Below, in pieces: positions 33,801 to 46,789 of a DNA stretch of 64,000 nt (its first letter is position 1; each line of letters opens with the position of its first letter). The translations under genes were made by a program, and so were the position numbers. Origin of the DNA: Haplosporangium gracile. Its lineage: Eukaryota > Mortierellomycota > Mortierellomycetes > Mortierellales > Mortierellaceae. The stretch is taken from positions 3,737 to 67,736 of the forward strand of contig JAAAUF010000075.1 of the NCBI GenBank assembly GCA_015499985.1, given 5' to 3'. The notes below the pieces were generated by a model. That model was not told where the DNA came from. It did no database searches and saw only the letters and a list, made by a program, of their open reading frames with translations.

Positions 33801-35058
33801 TTATGTTTTGGGCGAGAGAAAGGCCTAGTCGTTCCAGTAACACGAACGAAATAAACGCGGTTTTTTATAGTCGTTATTTTTGGTTGTATTTTTGTTTGCT
33901 CCATGTGCAATGAACAGCTTTTTTTTTGTTGAGTCCGGACACCCTATAAAACATTTCTCGATTCAATTTTTTTGATCCTGACCTTCCACACACACATACA
34001 CATCGGCCCCATATACTTTCTTCATACCCTCTCCCCTCACCCCATTGAAATTTCGAAATCCACCATTGACCATTTTAACGCCCAGCCAGCCCTGAACAAT
34101 CTTCTTCCACTTCTTCAAGGTAACGACTAATTTGTTTAGTGAATCCTCTAATTCCCCCAAGGTAGCATTTTAGTCTAATTGATCCATGACGGAATAGTCA
34201 ACGAGGAAGGGGAATCAAAAAGGTACTGTTTCTTATTGACGAGTCGGAGACTTGGCTTTGTCGTCCATTTTTTTTTATCTTTTCTGGGATTCCTTGGACT
34301 CTAATGCGCATATGCCTTCTCGGGCCATTCATCCTCGCCTCTATAGTTTATTGTCTTTTTGCTTGGCTTTTTTTATCGTCTGTGTAAAGTAGGATTGTTG
34401 AAGGCGAGTTGTTGGGTCAATTAAAAGATATGTAGGAAAGGTGCGAGTGTTGAGAGATATGGAAAGCAGAGGGGTACGCAACGGATGATGATGCGTCAGT
34501 CATAGTTGTATGGAGCGAGCGAAAAAAGGGGCGCCCAAAAGGAGCGAGCGAGTGAATGAGTGAGCATCAAGGCACATTCAGGTTGGGTAGGAGTGGGATG
34601 ACTCGATTGAGTCGTGATAGCATTTTCTAATTGAATGAGGATGAGTATGAATAGAGAGTGGGCCCATGTGTCCCTTTTGCTGGCTGCTGTACGACACATT
34701 CAAATATAAAATTCTTTTTCCGTGAACAAACAATCGCTGTTTATTAACCAGCTCTGTTTTGTTTAATTTTCCTCTTTCTTTTCTTTTTCAACCACCTTTG
34801 CAGCCTGTTCATCCCTTTTTCCTCTTCTACCCCCACAACCAACCAACTAACAGACAACACCCTCCTCAACTGCAGATCACATCATCCGCTTTTTTAACAT
34901 CTCAACTTCGTTCCGTTCTCTCCGACCCTGTCCTGTACCTATTAGTTATTTTATTACCCCCAACATCCCTCCTCCTCCCACTGGACACTAATAATTTAAC
35001 ACATAACAAACTTCACCTTATTTTTCTTCCTAAAAAGAAAAAAGAACAAAAAAAAAAA
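30864..35058. other. 4.2-kb region without a recognised gene
   Basis: I see no convincing gene here on either strand. The longest ORFs (a 187-codon frame at 33291-33854 plus, a 65-codon frame at 34160-33963 minus) have no family motif and no introns that extend them. The region is A/T-rich with frequent T and A runs. Its last 250 bases are CT- and CA-rich and form the leader of the malic enzyme gene. It could hold non-coding transcripts or distant control sites; nothing in the sequence proves this. Confidence 0.45.
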
Positions 35059-38000
35059 ATGGCTTCGTACTCCTCCTCCTTGTCCCGATCCTGGGTCACT
35101 CGCTCCTCGACCGTCCTTCGCTCAACAACTACAAAAATTAATTCAACTTCTTCTTCATCAACCTCTTCCTTTTCGACCCGCACAAACCGTATTCCATCAC
35201 CACGTCTTCACCTTTCCACCACTTCTTCTCGTCTCGGCTCCTCCTCTTCTTATTCTTCCTCGAGTATTTCTACCTCTCGCTCCCTCTTCTCTTTCTCTTC
35301 TTTCTCCACTCTTTCTTCCACTTCTTCCAACTCTTCTTCTTCTCTTCCTTCCTCCATCCCTTCGTCTTTTTCGAAACATACCTTCATCCGTGCTTTATCC
35401 TCAGCCTCGCCTGCCTCGCTCACCGACGACATCCATCACCAACACCCCCACCACCAACAGCAATCCCCAACACATACCAACACCATGACTGTCAGCGAAA
35501 CCAACAACATCCACATCCAGCAGATCTCAAAATCGTCGTACCTCAACCAGAGTAAGTATTCTTTTTCATCTCCTTTTTTCGTGTGTCTTTTGTCCTTTGT
35601 CTTCTTCTTTTAATGCCTCCTTCCTTCATTGCTATGAAGTTTCCTCTTGGTCCTTCGTTCACTCTTGTTCTTCGGAGTGATGAGTTTCCTTACTTTGCTT
35701 CATCTTCGTTACAAATGAAACTAAAAAAGAAGGGAGAGTGGATGGACTGTTTCTTTTTTCCACTTGACCCACGGACAATTTTTTTTCGTTAATTTTTTTT
35801 ACAATAATGATTTTGCGATTCAATTGGAGTGCGATCCACTTCTTTTCTTCTTTTCTCCACCCACAAACCCATATACGGCATTTTTTGTGTGATCATTGCT
35901 CCCCCTTTCCTCTTTTATTCATGTCTCGATTGACTATTGTTATTATCATGATAAATGGAAACATTGTTACGCAAAGAAACAAGAAGAAGGAGAGGGAGAG
36001 GAATATGAGTTATGAGTGACGAGTTGCGAATAGCACTGGGCATCATCATCGCCACTACTTCTGAATTTGCTGGTATCATTACTGCAAAGGACCATTAACA
36101 CTCGATCATCCAATGCAAGCACATATGCTCATTGCACGCCTCGCTTGACATGCTAACCAACCATTTGCTGTTGTTCCATCAACTATAATGACGACAAATA
36201 GGTACTGCTACCCCTACTGAGCTTCGCAATGCCCTTCGTCTCCACGGATTGAGCCCTGCCAAGGTTGAGTCCTTCGACACCCAGAAGAAGCGTGCCCTCG
36301 CCCAGCTTAGAAGCAAGTCCTCCGACATTGAAAAGTATGTCTTCCTTGCCTGGCTCAGGAATACCAACGTTCGTCTCTTCTACGGACTCGTCAGCGACCA
36401 GCTCGAAGTAAGAAACCTTTTCCCTTCCTTCCATTGTTCCTTTCCCACTCTCCCATCCCTCGCAATCTTGTCTTATATTGACTTTCAGGCTTGACATTGT
36501 TCAGGATTCAGACAAAAGTGTCAAAGATTGGAATTTTTCCCAAGAAGGACATTGTGGGGGAAAAAAAAAGAAGCCTCCTGATGACAAAACAAAAAAGGCA
36601 AACGGGAAGAAGAGAAGGGTAAACTGACCCACGGACAGGGCAACCGCCGTACAAACGAACTGGAGCAAAATAACATCAAAAAGACGCCAGGAGTTTCATT
36701 ACCCGAGGGCTCTTTTTGAAGGCAGTGTTTGTTTGCGTCCTTTTTTCCTTCCTATTTTCTTGGGGTAAAAATTATATTTGACCTTGAATGGAGAATCATT
36801 CCCCGCGCTGATCCGCCCGTCCTTTCACTCCGGAGAACCCTAATACAAAAACAAAACAAAAAAAAAATGGGCCGACAACCGTTCGACTGTGGGTATGAAC
36901 TGGACTGGACCAACATCGACCACTGGCCCCTGCATCCCCTCTTTTCTATCTCGGCGTGAACGTGAACAACAAACAATCGCCGTTTGTCGCCTCATTCTTG
37001 CTTTCTTCGTGATGAGCTATATTTTTGTTCTCAGCCTTCATCTCAGTTATTTTCTACTATTATTGCCAATTGACAAGAGGATGAGCACCACACCACCCAA
37101 CTGGCAACGCGGCTTGGTTTGCTGCGTTGCTATCATTACCTTTATCACCCATTTACACTTGTTGTCGACAAGAATGTTGCCCACCCTTTCCACTCCGACA
37201 AACCCTCATTTGTTCTCGACAGGATGTGCTGTTGGCTGGAGATGAATGCTGATAACAGAAAATAACCATGGAAGGGCAAGACGGCTTGAGATCATTAGTG
37301 ATCAAAACCAAAAGAGAAATGAGAGATCAGTACTCCATAATATCAACCATTCCTTTCCTCTACTTTGTCTCAAATGGCACCATCTTGCATGCATCACACA
37401 AAACACAAAAAAACCATCATCGGCCTAACCAATGCTCTTCTTCCCTCATTTCCCATCCAATTTAAATAGGAAACTCTCCCCTTGATCTACACCCCCACCG
37501 TCGGCACTGCTTGCCAAAACTACTGCAGCATCTACCCTTTCCTCGCCCCTCCCGGCCAGCCCGACGGTCTCTTCCTCTCCATCAACGACCTCCCAAACCT
37601 CACTCAGATCATCCAGAACTACAGACCCTACCCCCAGAACCCCGAGCTCACCCCCCAGATCGCCGTCATCACCGACGGCTCCCGCATTCTCGGATTGGGC
37701 GATCTCGGTGTCGGTGGCATGGGTATCCCCGTCGGAAAGCTTCAGCTCTATGTCGCCGGTGCCGGTGTCGATCCCCGCCGCACCATCCCCATCACCCTCG
37801 ATCTCGGCACCAACAACGAGGACAAGCTCAAGGACGAGTTCTACCTCGGATTGCGCCAGAAGCGCGTTGGCGACGACCAGTTCTTCCCCTTTGTTGATGC
37901 CGTCATCCAGTCCTTGACCTCTCTCTACCCCAAGTTGTTGATCCAGTTCGAGGATTTCTCTTCCGAGCACGCCTTCCAGCTCCTCGAAAAGTACCAACCC

Positions 38001-38945
38001 ACCAACTTCTGCTTCAACGACGATATTCAGGGAACTGGCGCTGTCATCTTGGCTGGATTCATGAACGCTATCAATCTTGCTGGAATCCCCGCCAAGGACC
38101 ATAAGATTCTCTTCTTTGGTGCTGGATCCGCTGCTGTTGGTGTTGCCAAGCAGTTGGCTGCCTACTTTGTCAACGACCACGGCATGAGCGAGGACGAGGC
38201 CCGCGAGATGGTCTGGTTGGTCGACTCTAAGGGTCTTGTCACCCTCGATCGTGGCGATCGCTTGGCCGAGCACAAGTTGTACTTTGCCCGCAAGGATAAC
38301 TCTGGCTCCCAGTATCCCGACATTGCCTCCGTCATTGAGCACGTGCGCCCCACTGCCTTGTTCGGTCTCTCCTCCCAGGCTGGTGCCTTCTCTGAGCAAG
38401 TCTTGAAGTCCATGGCCGGTTTGAACAAGCGCCCCATTGTTTTCCCCCTGTCCAACCCCGCCTACCAGGCCGAGTGCTCGTTCGAGCAGGCCATGGTCCA
38501 CACCAAGGGCAAGGTTATCTTTGCTTCTGGCACTGCCTTCCCCAAGTACACTGATCCTAACACTGGTCTCATCAGCGCTCCCGGTCAGGGCAACAACATG
38601 TACATCTTCCCTGGTCTTGGTTTGGGAGGCATCCTCGCCCAGCCCGACACCATCAGCGACCGCTTGATCTACTCGGCCGCCCGTGCCTGCGCTAATGCCT
38701 TGACTGTTGAGGAACGCTCGCAGGGACTCCTTTACCCTGTCTTGCCCCGCATTCGCCAGGTCTCTGCTGAGGTTGCTGCCGCTGTCGTTGCCGAGTCTGT
38801 CGCCGAGGGCACTGCCCGAAATGAGGAAGCCATCAAGTTGGTCAACGCCCATGATAGGAGTGCCTTGTTGAAGTTTGTCACCAGTAACATGTGGACCACC
38901 AACGAGGTCGAGGAGGAGATCACCACCTTTGCCCCTCATCTGTAA
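35059..38945 (+). CDS. malic enzyme (oxidative decarboxylating malate dehydrogenase)
   Basis: Three exons, 35059-35551, 36202-36407 and 37470-38945, join in frame to give 724 aa. The enzyme turns malate into pyruvate and CO2 and makes NAD(P)H, a supply of reducing power for fatty-acid synthesis in oleaginous fungi. Motifs are complete: LIYTPTVGTAC, ITDGSRILGLGDLG, DLGTNNEDKL, the metal-binding FEDFS and FCFNDDIQGTGAV, the nucleotide fold FFGAGSAAVGVA and the C-terminal GQGNNMYIFPG. The first 140 residues are very rich in Ser, Thr and Arg with almost no acid, like a long mitochondrial presequence. An in-frame ATG at 35485 (residue 143, good context CACCATGA) would give a 582-aa form of usual cytosolic length. 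Introns of 650 and 1,062 nt are unusually long. NAD versus NADP preference is not decided here. Confidence 0.93.
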
Positions 38946-39617
38946 AAAAAAAAAAAGAACACACGCATCTCCTTTTTTCCTTTCCCTCTGCTTTTTCCAT
39001 GCTTTGTAAATTTATCATAGTCTCCGCCTTACAACAAACAAAATAATATTTCATTTTCACAAAGAGTGTTGAGCTTGTTTTCTTGGGGGCCGTGCCGGTC
39101 GCCGCCATTTCGCGTGTCGTATTGGAATTTCTAGGAATCGCAATTGCACCCTCTACCCACGAGGGATATTTTTTTTTTCTTTCCCAGTGAGCGTTCTGCA
39201 TCCCTTTTTCGGTGTGGTGCGAACAGCTTGTTTGTTTTCTCTTACTCCTTTCTCTCTCTCTCTCTTTCGCTCCTTCACAGTTCTCGCTCCCCTCCTCGCC
39301 TCCCATATAATACACTATTGCCATTCCTTGCCTTGTCAGTGGTCAACCCTCTCTCTTCGGAACCCACTTGGCCATCCTGACATCCTTGCTCATTCTTCTT
39401 CACTCACTCATCCATCATCCACTTTTTTGACTCCTCATACACAGTCAAGTCCCATCTCGACCCGACACTCATCCGACCAAAATAAAACACAACAACTCTC
39501 AACTCATCCACTCACAACTCATACAACACATATTCAGACGCGTTTTCTTCCTGCAGCCAACAAGACCAGTATTTTTACCCGCCTCACATAACACATACAC
39601 GTATCTAGATCCTCATC
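38946..39617. other. intergenic region
   Basis: This holds the 3' UTR of the malic enzyme gene (A-run just after the stop) and the CT/CA-rich promoter and leader of the sirtuin gene. A TATAATA-like word lies near 39305. No gene is seen. Confidence 0.5.
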
Positions 39618-41488
39618 ATGTTGACGATCGACCTTAGCCAACAATCACAGGACGTCCTTTCAGATAGACACCTCCAGAAAGTGACCGACGTCATGCTTAA
39701 GGCTAAAAAGACCATTGTTGTTACCGGTGCAGGCATTTCTTGCAGCAGTGGCATCCCGGTAAGTTTACTTGCCTAGCCTTTTTTTCTTTTTCTTTTAGCT
39801 GTTGTTAGCTACCTTTCTCTGTGAGAGCATAGTATACCCCTTGTCTTTTATTTGTATCTGTGTGTCGCTCCTTTCGCTCTCTCTTCCTGTGCAGGCTGTG
39901 GAGGTACCAGCAACCCAGCCGACACCAACCACTCTTTGTCCCTTCTTTTTAAGAACATTGAGTTGAACGAAATTTGGCTGACAGATGGATTGAATGGATT
40001 AAGGAGGCACATATTTTCTAGGTTACTGTTTGTACTTTTCATGGTGGTACTCTTGCTCCTTTTTGCATACACACGCTTGCACGAACACTCACTCACCTCT
40101 TGTTTCCGTTTCCTTCTCTATCCCCTTTTTTTTCTTACTGCATAACGATGACAATGGTTCTCCTTTTGTTACCTTCCAATAGGATTTCCGCTCGACCGAT
40201 GGATTGTACAATCTGGTCAAGAAGCAGTATCCCGATACAGTTTTGAAAGGCAAGGATCTTTTCGACGCCAATCTGTTCCGCGACTGCAAAACCACTGCAG
40301 TCTTTTATACCTTCATCTCGGAGCTCCATGCTCAGACATTGAAGGCCAAGCCAACGCCGACCCACCACTTTATCAAGATGCTTTCGGAACGCGGCAAGCT
40401 CTTGCGGTGCTATACACAGAACATTGACTGTCTAGAGGAGGAGCTGGGGATGGATACGAGTCTGGTGTGTGACAAGGGCAAGGTCAAGAAGGATGTCAAC
40501 GTTGTTCAGCTTCATGGATCCCTCAGGAGGCTCAAGTGCACGCTTTGCAGTGAGCCCTATGGCTTTCAGACGGATTATCAAAAGGTGTTCAAGGAAGGAG
40601 ATGCACCTGGCTGCCCAAAGTGCGAGTTGTATGGTAAGTTAGGAAGAAATTGACAAAATATTTGACCAGTCATTTGAATTGATTGATGGATGAGGAATTG
40701 ATTTAAAATAAATCAGGAATATTAATTATTATTTTTTTATATATGTGTTATTAGATGGTATTCGTGTTGCGCAAGGAAAGCGGAAGGTGGCTACAGGAAT
40801 ACTACGACCAGACATTGTTCTCTACAATGAGAACCACCCCTTTGGAGACGCGATTGGCAAGATTCAGAGTAGCGATCTTTCGAGGTCACCGGATGTCTTG
40901 TTGGTGATGGGAACATCGCTCAAGGTTCACGGGTTGCGTCTGTTAGTCAGGAAGGCAGCCAAGATTGTGCACGGGAACAAGAAGGGATGCGTCATTTTGG
41001 TTAACAAAACCCCTGTTGTCGGCAAGGAGTGGGCAGGCGTGTTTGATTACTTTGTCGAGGGCGAGACGGACGGTTGGTGCAGCATTGTTGAGAACGCGAT
41101 TCGTCAGGTCAAGGTCCAAACCAAGTTGCTCTTCAAGCCCTTGACCCCTGCTCGGGCAGATGCACAGACACAGATGGCGAAGACAACGGTGGAAGAGGCA
41201 GCGGCGAGTGAGAAGGAAATGGAGAAGGAGAAGGAGAAGGGGAAGGGGGTTGCGAAGAAGAAGTCTGTATTGAAGAAGATGAGCGAGAAGAAGGCGGTGG
41301 AAAAGAAGGCAGTTGAGAAGAAGACGGCAGAGACGAAAAGGACCTTGACCAGGTCAACAGCAGTAGCAGAGAAGACGGTTGTCAAGCGGAAGCGCGTCCA
41401 GGATAAGGAGAACCAGCTTCCTCTGGCGTTCACAAAGAAGCAGAAAGCAGCGACCGCAATCAGGGCATTGGCAGCAATGAAGATCTAA
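39618..41488 (+). CDS. Sir2-family NAD-dependent deacetylase (Hst3/Hst4 type)
   Basis: Three exons, 39618-39758, 40183-40633 and 40755-41488, join in frame to give 441 aa. Sir2 motifs are complete: GAGIS (37-41) and the DFRS that follows across the first intron, TQNID (125-129), catalytic His in QLHGS (H158), a zinc knuckle CTLC (166/169) with CPKC (191/194), MGTSLKV and LVNKTP. The compact core and the form of these motifs resemble Hst3/Hst4, which remove acetyl from histone H3 Lys56. From about residue 340 the C-terminus is a Lys/Glu/Ala-rich low-complexity tail (EKKAVEKKAVEKKT) that could bind DNA or carry nuclear import signals. The histone substrate is inferred from family only. Confidence 0.9.
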
Positions 41489-42822
41489 ACAGCATCTTAC
41501 CATACTCATAATTTTCATCAACAGCATGCAAAAAAAAAAACGCTTGTAGCTTGTTGGTTCCTAGGGTCACATGATTTAGCATGGAAATAGCTTTTCTGAA
41601 TTGGTGACGTTTATAATGCTGTCTGAAAATAAGGAGAAAAGGATTTTTTTTTGTGAGTGCCTGTCAGGACAGCCAAAGAAAAAAAAGGGTGGTAGGTGGT
41701 CGAAGCGACAGAGGAAGTGAGCGAGTGAATGCGAGATTTGATTGTCAAGTCATCGAGTTGGGCAGCTTTTTTTCCTCTTCTTCTCCCTTCTCTCTTCTCT
41801 CTTCTCTTCCTCCTACTCTCCCCTCCCTCCTCTCGTCACCCATTCTTCTTCTCTCTCTTGTCTATTCTCCTTTCCTTTCCCTTGAGTCAGATACCCTTCA
41901 CTGTCCTCTAGGCAAGCTCAACAATCAACAATCCCCTCTCACGTTTTTTTTTTCTTTAACCTTTTCGCGCCACCATCACTCGACACACTCACACACTTAC
42001 AAGAAGTACCTGATTTGTGTTTGTCTGACGCCACTCGGTTGTTTCTACTTTCCTCCTTCTATCCACTTCAACAAAACGTAAGCTAATCAACCACAGCCAC
42101 GACTACAACTTCAGCGGCAACAACGACGACAAGAAAGACAACGGCAACAATACCACACCAATCTACGAAAAACCACTTTAAAAAACTTCTTTGTTTGTTT
42201 CCCAGTTGGCCTTACCACGATTACGAGGCTGTGGATGTCCCCTCCCCCCTGTGTTTTTTTTGTGAGAACACTTGGTCGTCTTCTTTTCCTTCCCTCCCTT
42301 CTTTGACTTTTGTTTGGTCAAGAACAAACAAAAGACTTTCTTGCCACCAGTTTTGTTTTCTTTGTTTTGCATGCAGCAGAATATTTTTATTTTTTGCTTG
42401 TTTATTTTGTGTCGCATTATATTCTCTGGGCCTAGCGTAGACTTTTAAAAAACAACAACAACCTTTTTTTTTTCTCTTTTGCTCATACTTCACAAGTGAC
42501 AAACACACACACCACGCACACATATCTACTCCTCCACTCCTCCACTCCCCCCTCTCCCACTTTTGTACCTCTCCCGTTCCCCCCTATCGTGTTTTTTACC
42601 ATCGCCGTACTCCTACTTCATAATAACAAGCTCGTTGCACCTTGTGTACGAAACTCACGCTCACTCTTTTTTTTCCTCCCGAGGAAAAAAATAATAAGGA
42701 TGCCGATGTGGTTTTATACCCAGGTCGACTGTCGGTGTTCTCCTGGACTATTTCACTAACCGTCCATTGGTCCGTGTGTACTCTCTCTTTTTCACTTTCT
42801 AGAACCAGACAAAACAACCATC
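41489..42822. other. intergenic and transportin 5' leader, possible 5' UTR intron
   Basis: No gene is seen in this 1.3-kb stretch, which is CT-rich at 41765-41900 and CA/CT-rich at 42490-42600. A GTAAGC at 42078 after a purine-rich leader, and a TTTCTAG ending at 42802, frame a plausible 725-nt intron in the transportin 5' UTR, leaving 20 nt before ATG 42823. A cDNA would settle this. Confidence 0.4.
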
Positions 42823-45800
42823 ATGCTCAACTGGCAACCTCAGCCCGAGGGGCTTAACCAGCTCATCCAACTCTTGAAGGACTCCATGTCCTCCAACAAC
42901 GCTGTTCAGAATCAAGTTCGCGAGGTATGTGTCAACAATACGAGGATGGTCTCCTGAACATATGCACCTTAATCTATATTTGCACCTATTCGTGCCTTGT
43001 CGACACTTTTTTTTTCTCCATCAGGACGCAGTTGCGAAAAACCACAAGACAAGGATTCAAGGATAGGCGTCTCGATTACCTGGAAGAAGAGCTTGTTTTT
43101 TTCTATTGCCATCAGATGATGAGAGAGCGCTTTGTTTCAAGATCGACGTTTCAACAAACTGGATCCTCACCTTTGCATCAATAAACTCACAGCAACAGAG
43201 TCTTTTCTTTGTGCTGCCGAGCAGTGCGTATTCACCACACCCACACACAAAGATACCTTACGCAATTGGTGGCTAACCACATATCCTTTCTTTGACTCTT
43301 CACACATCACATAGCAACTTGAGTCGTTCAGAAATGTCCCCGATTACAACAACTACCTTATCTACATCTTGACCCAGATGCCTCAGGAGCTTCCTACGAC
43401 CCGCCTGATTGCTGGACTTTTGCTCAAGACCAACATTCAGATGTACGGCAGTGATATCAGGGAGGATGTCTTGGAGTACGTCAAGGCCTTGGCCCTCCGT
43501 CACGTTGGAGATCCCGATGCCGATGTTCGCAACACTCTCGGAACAGTTATCACTACCATCCTCTCCAGAAACTCTATTATGAGCTGGCCCGAAGTTTTGC
43601 CTCACCTGATGAGCCTCTTGGATTCTCAGGACCCCAACGTCGTCGAGGTATGCTCCTGTTTCATTATATTTTAATTGCCGCTGTATTGACCTAATTACCA
43701 CGCCTCCCACGTGCATCTTTGTGTGGTCGCCTAGCTGATACTAAACTGCGCTTCTCACCTTTCATGATCACTTCATGATGCTATAGGGTTCGTTCAAGGC
43801 CTTGGTCAAGATTTGCGAGGATTCCAGCGATGAGCTCGACATGGAGATCAACGGCGAGAGACCGCTCAATTTCATGATCCCCAAGATCATCACCTACTTT
43901 CAGTCGCCCGTCGTTTCCATTCGCGTCTGCGCTTTGACTTGCATCAACCAGTTTATCACCAGAAAGTCGCAGTCTTTCATGGTCAACGTCGACGCGTTTG
44001 TCGAGGGTTTGGGCCAGCTTTCGAACGACAACCACCCCGATGTTCGCAAGCATGTGTGCCAGGCTATGGTCATGTTGCTCGAGGTTCGCCCCGACAAGCT
44101 CATCCCCCAGATCAACAACGTTGTCGAGTACATGCTTTACTCAACTAAGGATGACGACGAATCTGTGGCATTGGAGGCTTGCGAGTTCTGGTTGGCCTTT
44201 GCTGAGCAGGATGCCTTGACCGACCACCTGCGCCCTCACTTAAACCGCGTCATCCCCGTCCTTCTCCAGGGTATGGTCTACAGCGAGCTCGACATTATCA
44301 CTCTCGACAACGACGACGAGGATGCCTCCGTTCCCGATCGCATTGAGGACATGAAGCCCCGTTTCCATCACGCCAAGACGCATACCGCCGAGAACACCGC
44401 CGCAGGAACTAATGATGGTGCTGGCAGTGACAACGGCTTGGATGACGATGATGAGGATGATGAGGACGATGATGATGATGAGGATGATATCTATATGGAG
44501 TGGAACCTCCGCAAGTGCTCTGCCTCTGCCTTGGATGTGCTCTCAGCTGTTTATGGAAACTCCATGCTCGACATCCTCCTGCCCCTTCTTCAGACCGAGC
44601 TCTTTCACGCCGAGTGGAAGCACAGAGAGTGCGGTATCTTGGCCTTGGGAGCTGTTGCCGAGGGCTGCATGTCTGGAATCGAGCCCCACCTTCCCACTTT
44701 GATTCCCTACCTCATCCAGACCCTTAAGGACCCCAAGTCCTTGGTCCGCGCCATCACCTGCTGGACTTTGGGCCGTTATGCCCGCTGGTGCGTCTTCCCC
44801 ACCAAACCCGAGGATCGTCCTATTTACCTCGTTCCCTTGATCGAGGGACTTTTGAGCATGGTCAGCGACAACAACAAGCGTGTTCAAGAGGCTGGATGCA
44901 GTGCTTTCGCCACTTTGGAGGAGGAGGCTTGCGACGCCTTGGTCCCTTACCTTTTCGGTATTCTCCAGACCTTGGTCCATGCCTTTTCGACCTATCAGCA
45001 GAAGAACTTGCTCATTTTGTACGACGCCATCGGAACTCTCGCCGACAGCGTTGGCAACGCCCTCAACAAGAAGGAGTACATCGACCTGTTGATGCCTTGC
45101 TTGATTGAGAAGTGGCAGCTTTTGCAGGACGACGATAGAGATTTGTTCCCTCTGTTCGAGTGCTTGTCCTCTGTCACCACCTCCTTGGGACAGGGCTTCC
45201 TGCCTTTTGCTCCCCCAGTTTTTGAGCGTTGCGTCAAGATTGTGCACTCCAACTTGATGCAGTCGCAGATGCACTCCCAGAACCCCGACAATGTTCCCGC
45301 TCCCGACAAGGACTTTATGATTGTCGCTTTGGATCTTCTCAGCGGTTTGACCCAAGGATTGAACACCAGCGTCGAGAGCTTGGTTGCCTCCAGCCAGCCC
45401 AGCGTTCTTCAGATCTTGAGCATTTGTCTCGCTGTAAGTGCGCAGTTGTTGTACATTTTAATGTTGATAATCCTATTATTACAATCGCGGTCGAAAACTA
45501 ACCCTGTGGTTTTGCCTGTCGATTTTTTTAGGATTCCTCGGCCGAGGTTCGCCAGTCGTCCTACGCTCTTTTGGGAGATCTCGCTATCAGCTGCTTCTTG
45601 CACATCAAGCCATACCTGAACGCTTTCATGAACGAGTTGATCAACCAGATTCAGCCTAACACCGAGTATGTCTCTGTCTGCAACAACGCCGCCTGGGCTG
45701 CCGGTGAGATTGCTCTTCAGTACCGCGAGGGTATGGCCGTCTGGGTCCAGCCTTTGCTCGAGCGCCTGATTCCCTTGCTCACCAGCGAAACCACCCCTCG

Positions 45801-46288
45801 CACCCTTCTGGACAACTCTGCTATCACCATTGGTCGTCTCGGATTGGTTTGCCCTCAATTGGTCGGACCTCACCTGGAGGTGTTTGCTGAGGCCTGGTGC
45901 CACACTTGCCGTACTATCCGCGACAACGAGGAGAAGGACACTGCTTTCCGTGGTCTCTGCGAGATGATCCAGGTCAACCCTCAGGGGCTGATCAAGAGTC
46001 TTGCCCCCTTCTGCGATGCCGTTGCTCAGTGGAGCGAGGTTCCTCAGGAGCTTGACCAGCAGTTCGGCAAGGTATGTTCTCATCTATTTGTTGTTTTTTC
46101 GGATCAACCAATGTTGTTTTTGAGCACTAATGGGCTATTGAACGCGTTTCTAATATGTAAATTATTATTGTGTTACTTAATAGATCTTGTTGGGATACAA
46201 GAACATGATGGGAACCGCATGGGATGCCTTTGCTGCTTCATTGGCACCCGATACCAGGAACCGCCTCGCCCAGCGCTACCAATTGTAA
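42823..46288 (+). CDS. KAP104-like: transportin, karyopherin beta-2
   Basis: Five exons, 42823-42924, 43315-43647, 43787-45433, 45532-46071 and 46184-46288, join in frame to give 908 aa, close to human transportin-1 and yeast Kap104. It is built of HEAT-type helix pairs throughout. The start WQPQPEGLNQLIQLL matches the family, and the end AASLAPDTRNRLAQRYQL is also typical. An acidic run of Asp/Glu (about residues 364-380) sits where the H8 loop of transportins lies; in known members this loop releases cargo when RanGTP binds. It should import proteins with PY-type signals, such as hnRNP-like RNA-binding proteins. Confidence 0.94.
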
Positions 46289-46789
46289 AAACACAACAGC
46301 GGACATTGACGGGGGCGCTTTCAGGATCAGATTGAGTCCACGAGCAGCACCCCGCCCAACCAACCACAAAAAAAAATCCAAAAAACGAGCACAAGGACAA
46401 CAAAAGCAACACAATGGAATCTCACAAAAACAAAAGGAATATTTACAAGAGGGTTTGGAATTTTTTTTCTTCAACATTCAAAAAAAATAATCCAAAAAAT
46501 CCAAAAAAAAAAATGGTCAACCGATTTCTACGTTTTTATTTTCACAAGAGGCAACTTTTTTTTTTCTTCCTTTCTTTCATTTTTTCGCGTTTTTTTTTAA
46601 TTTTTTCTTTTCTTTGGGCATTTTTTTTAAGGGACAAAAGGTATTATGCCTGGACCTTCATGTACGATTACGGACACACTGGACTCTTTCCAGGCATAAG
46701 AAAAAAGAGGGATAGAGCAATAACACACAAACAATAAATGTAAAAAATTAAAAAAAACACATTATATTTAGCGCGCTATGACTAATGAA
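46289..46789. other. intergenic region between convergent genes
   Basis: This 500-bp stretch is the joint 3' flank of transportin and the aldo-keto reductase. It is full of A and T runs (46370-46640) and AATAAA-like words near 46735. No gene is seen. Confidence 0.6.

Noticed and set aside
33291..33854. 187-codon plus-strand frame
   Set aside because: Composition is like the A/T-rich surroundings, no family motif, and codon use is unlike that of the accepted genes.
33963..34160. 65-codon minus-strand frame with protein-like composition
   Set aside because: It reads plausibly (ELEDSLNKLVVTLKKWKK) but has no neighbouring exons or known family. It is too short to claim without transcripts.
37446..38939. 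497-codon open frame on the minus strand
   Set aside because: It is the exact mirror of malic enzyme exon 3. High GC at third positions leaves the antisense frame open; the Gly/Leu/Asp-rich product has no family motif.
44543..45355. 270-codon minus-strand frame inside transportin
   Set aside because: Antisense shadow of a conserved HEAT-repeat exon; no introns, start or motif of its own.
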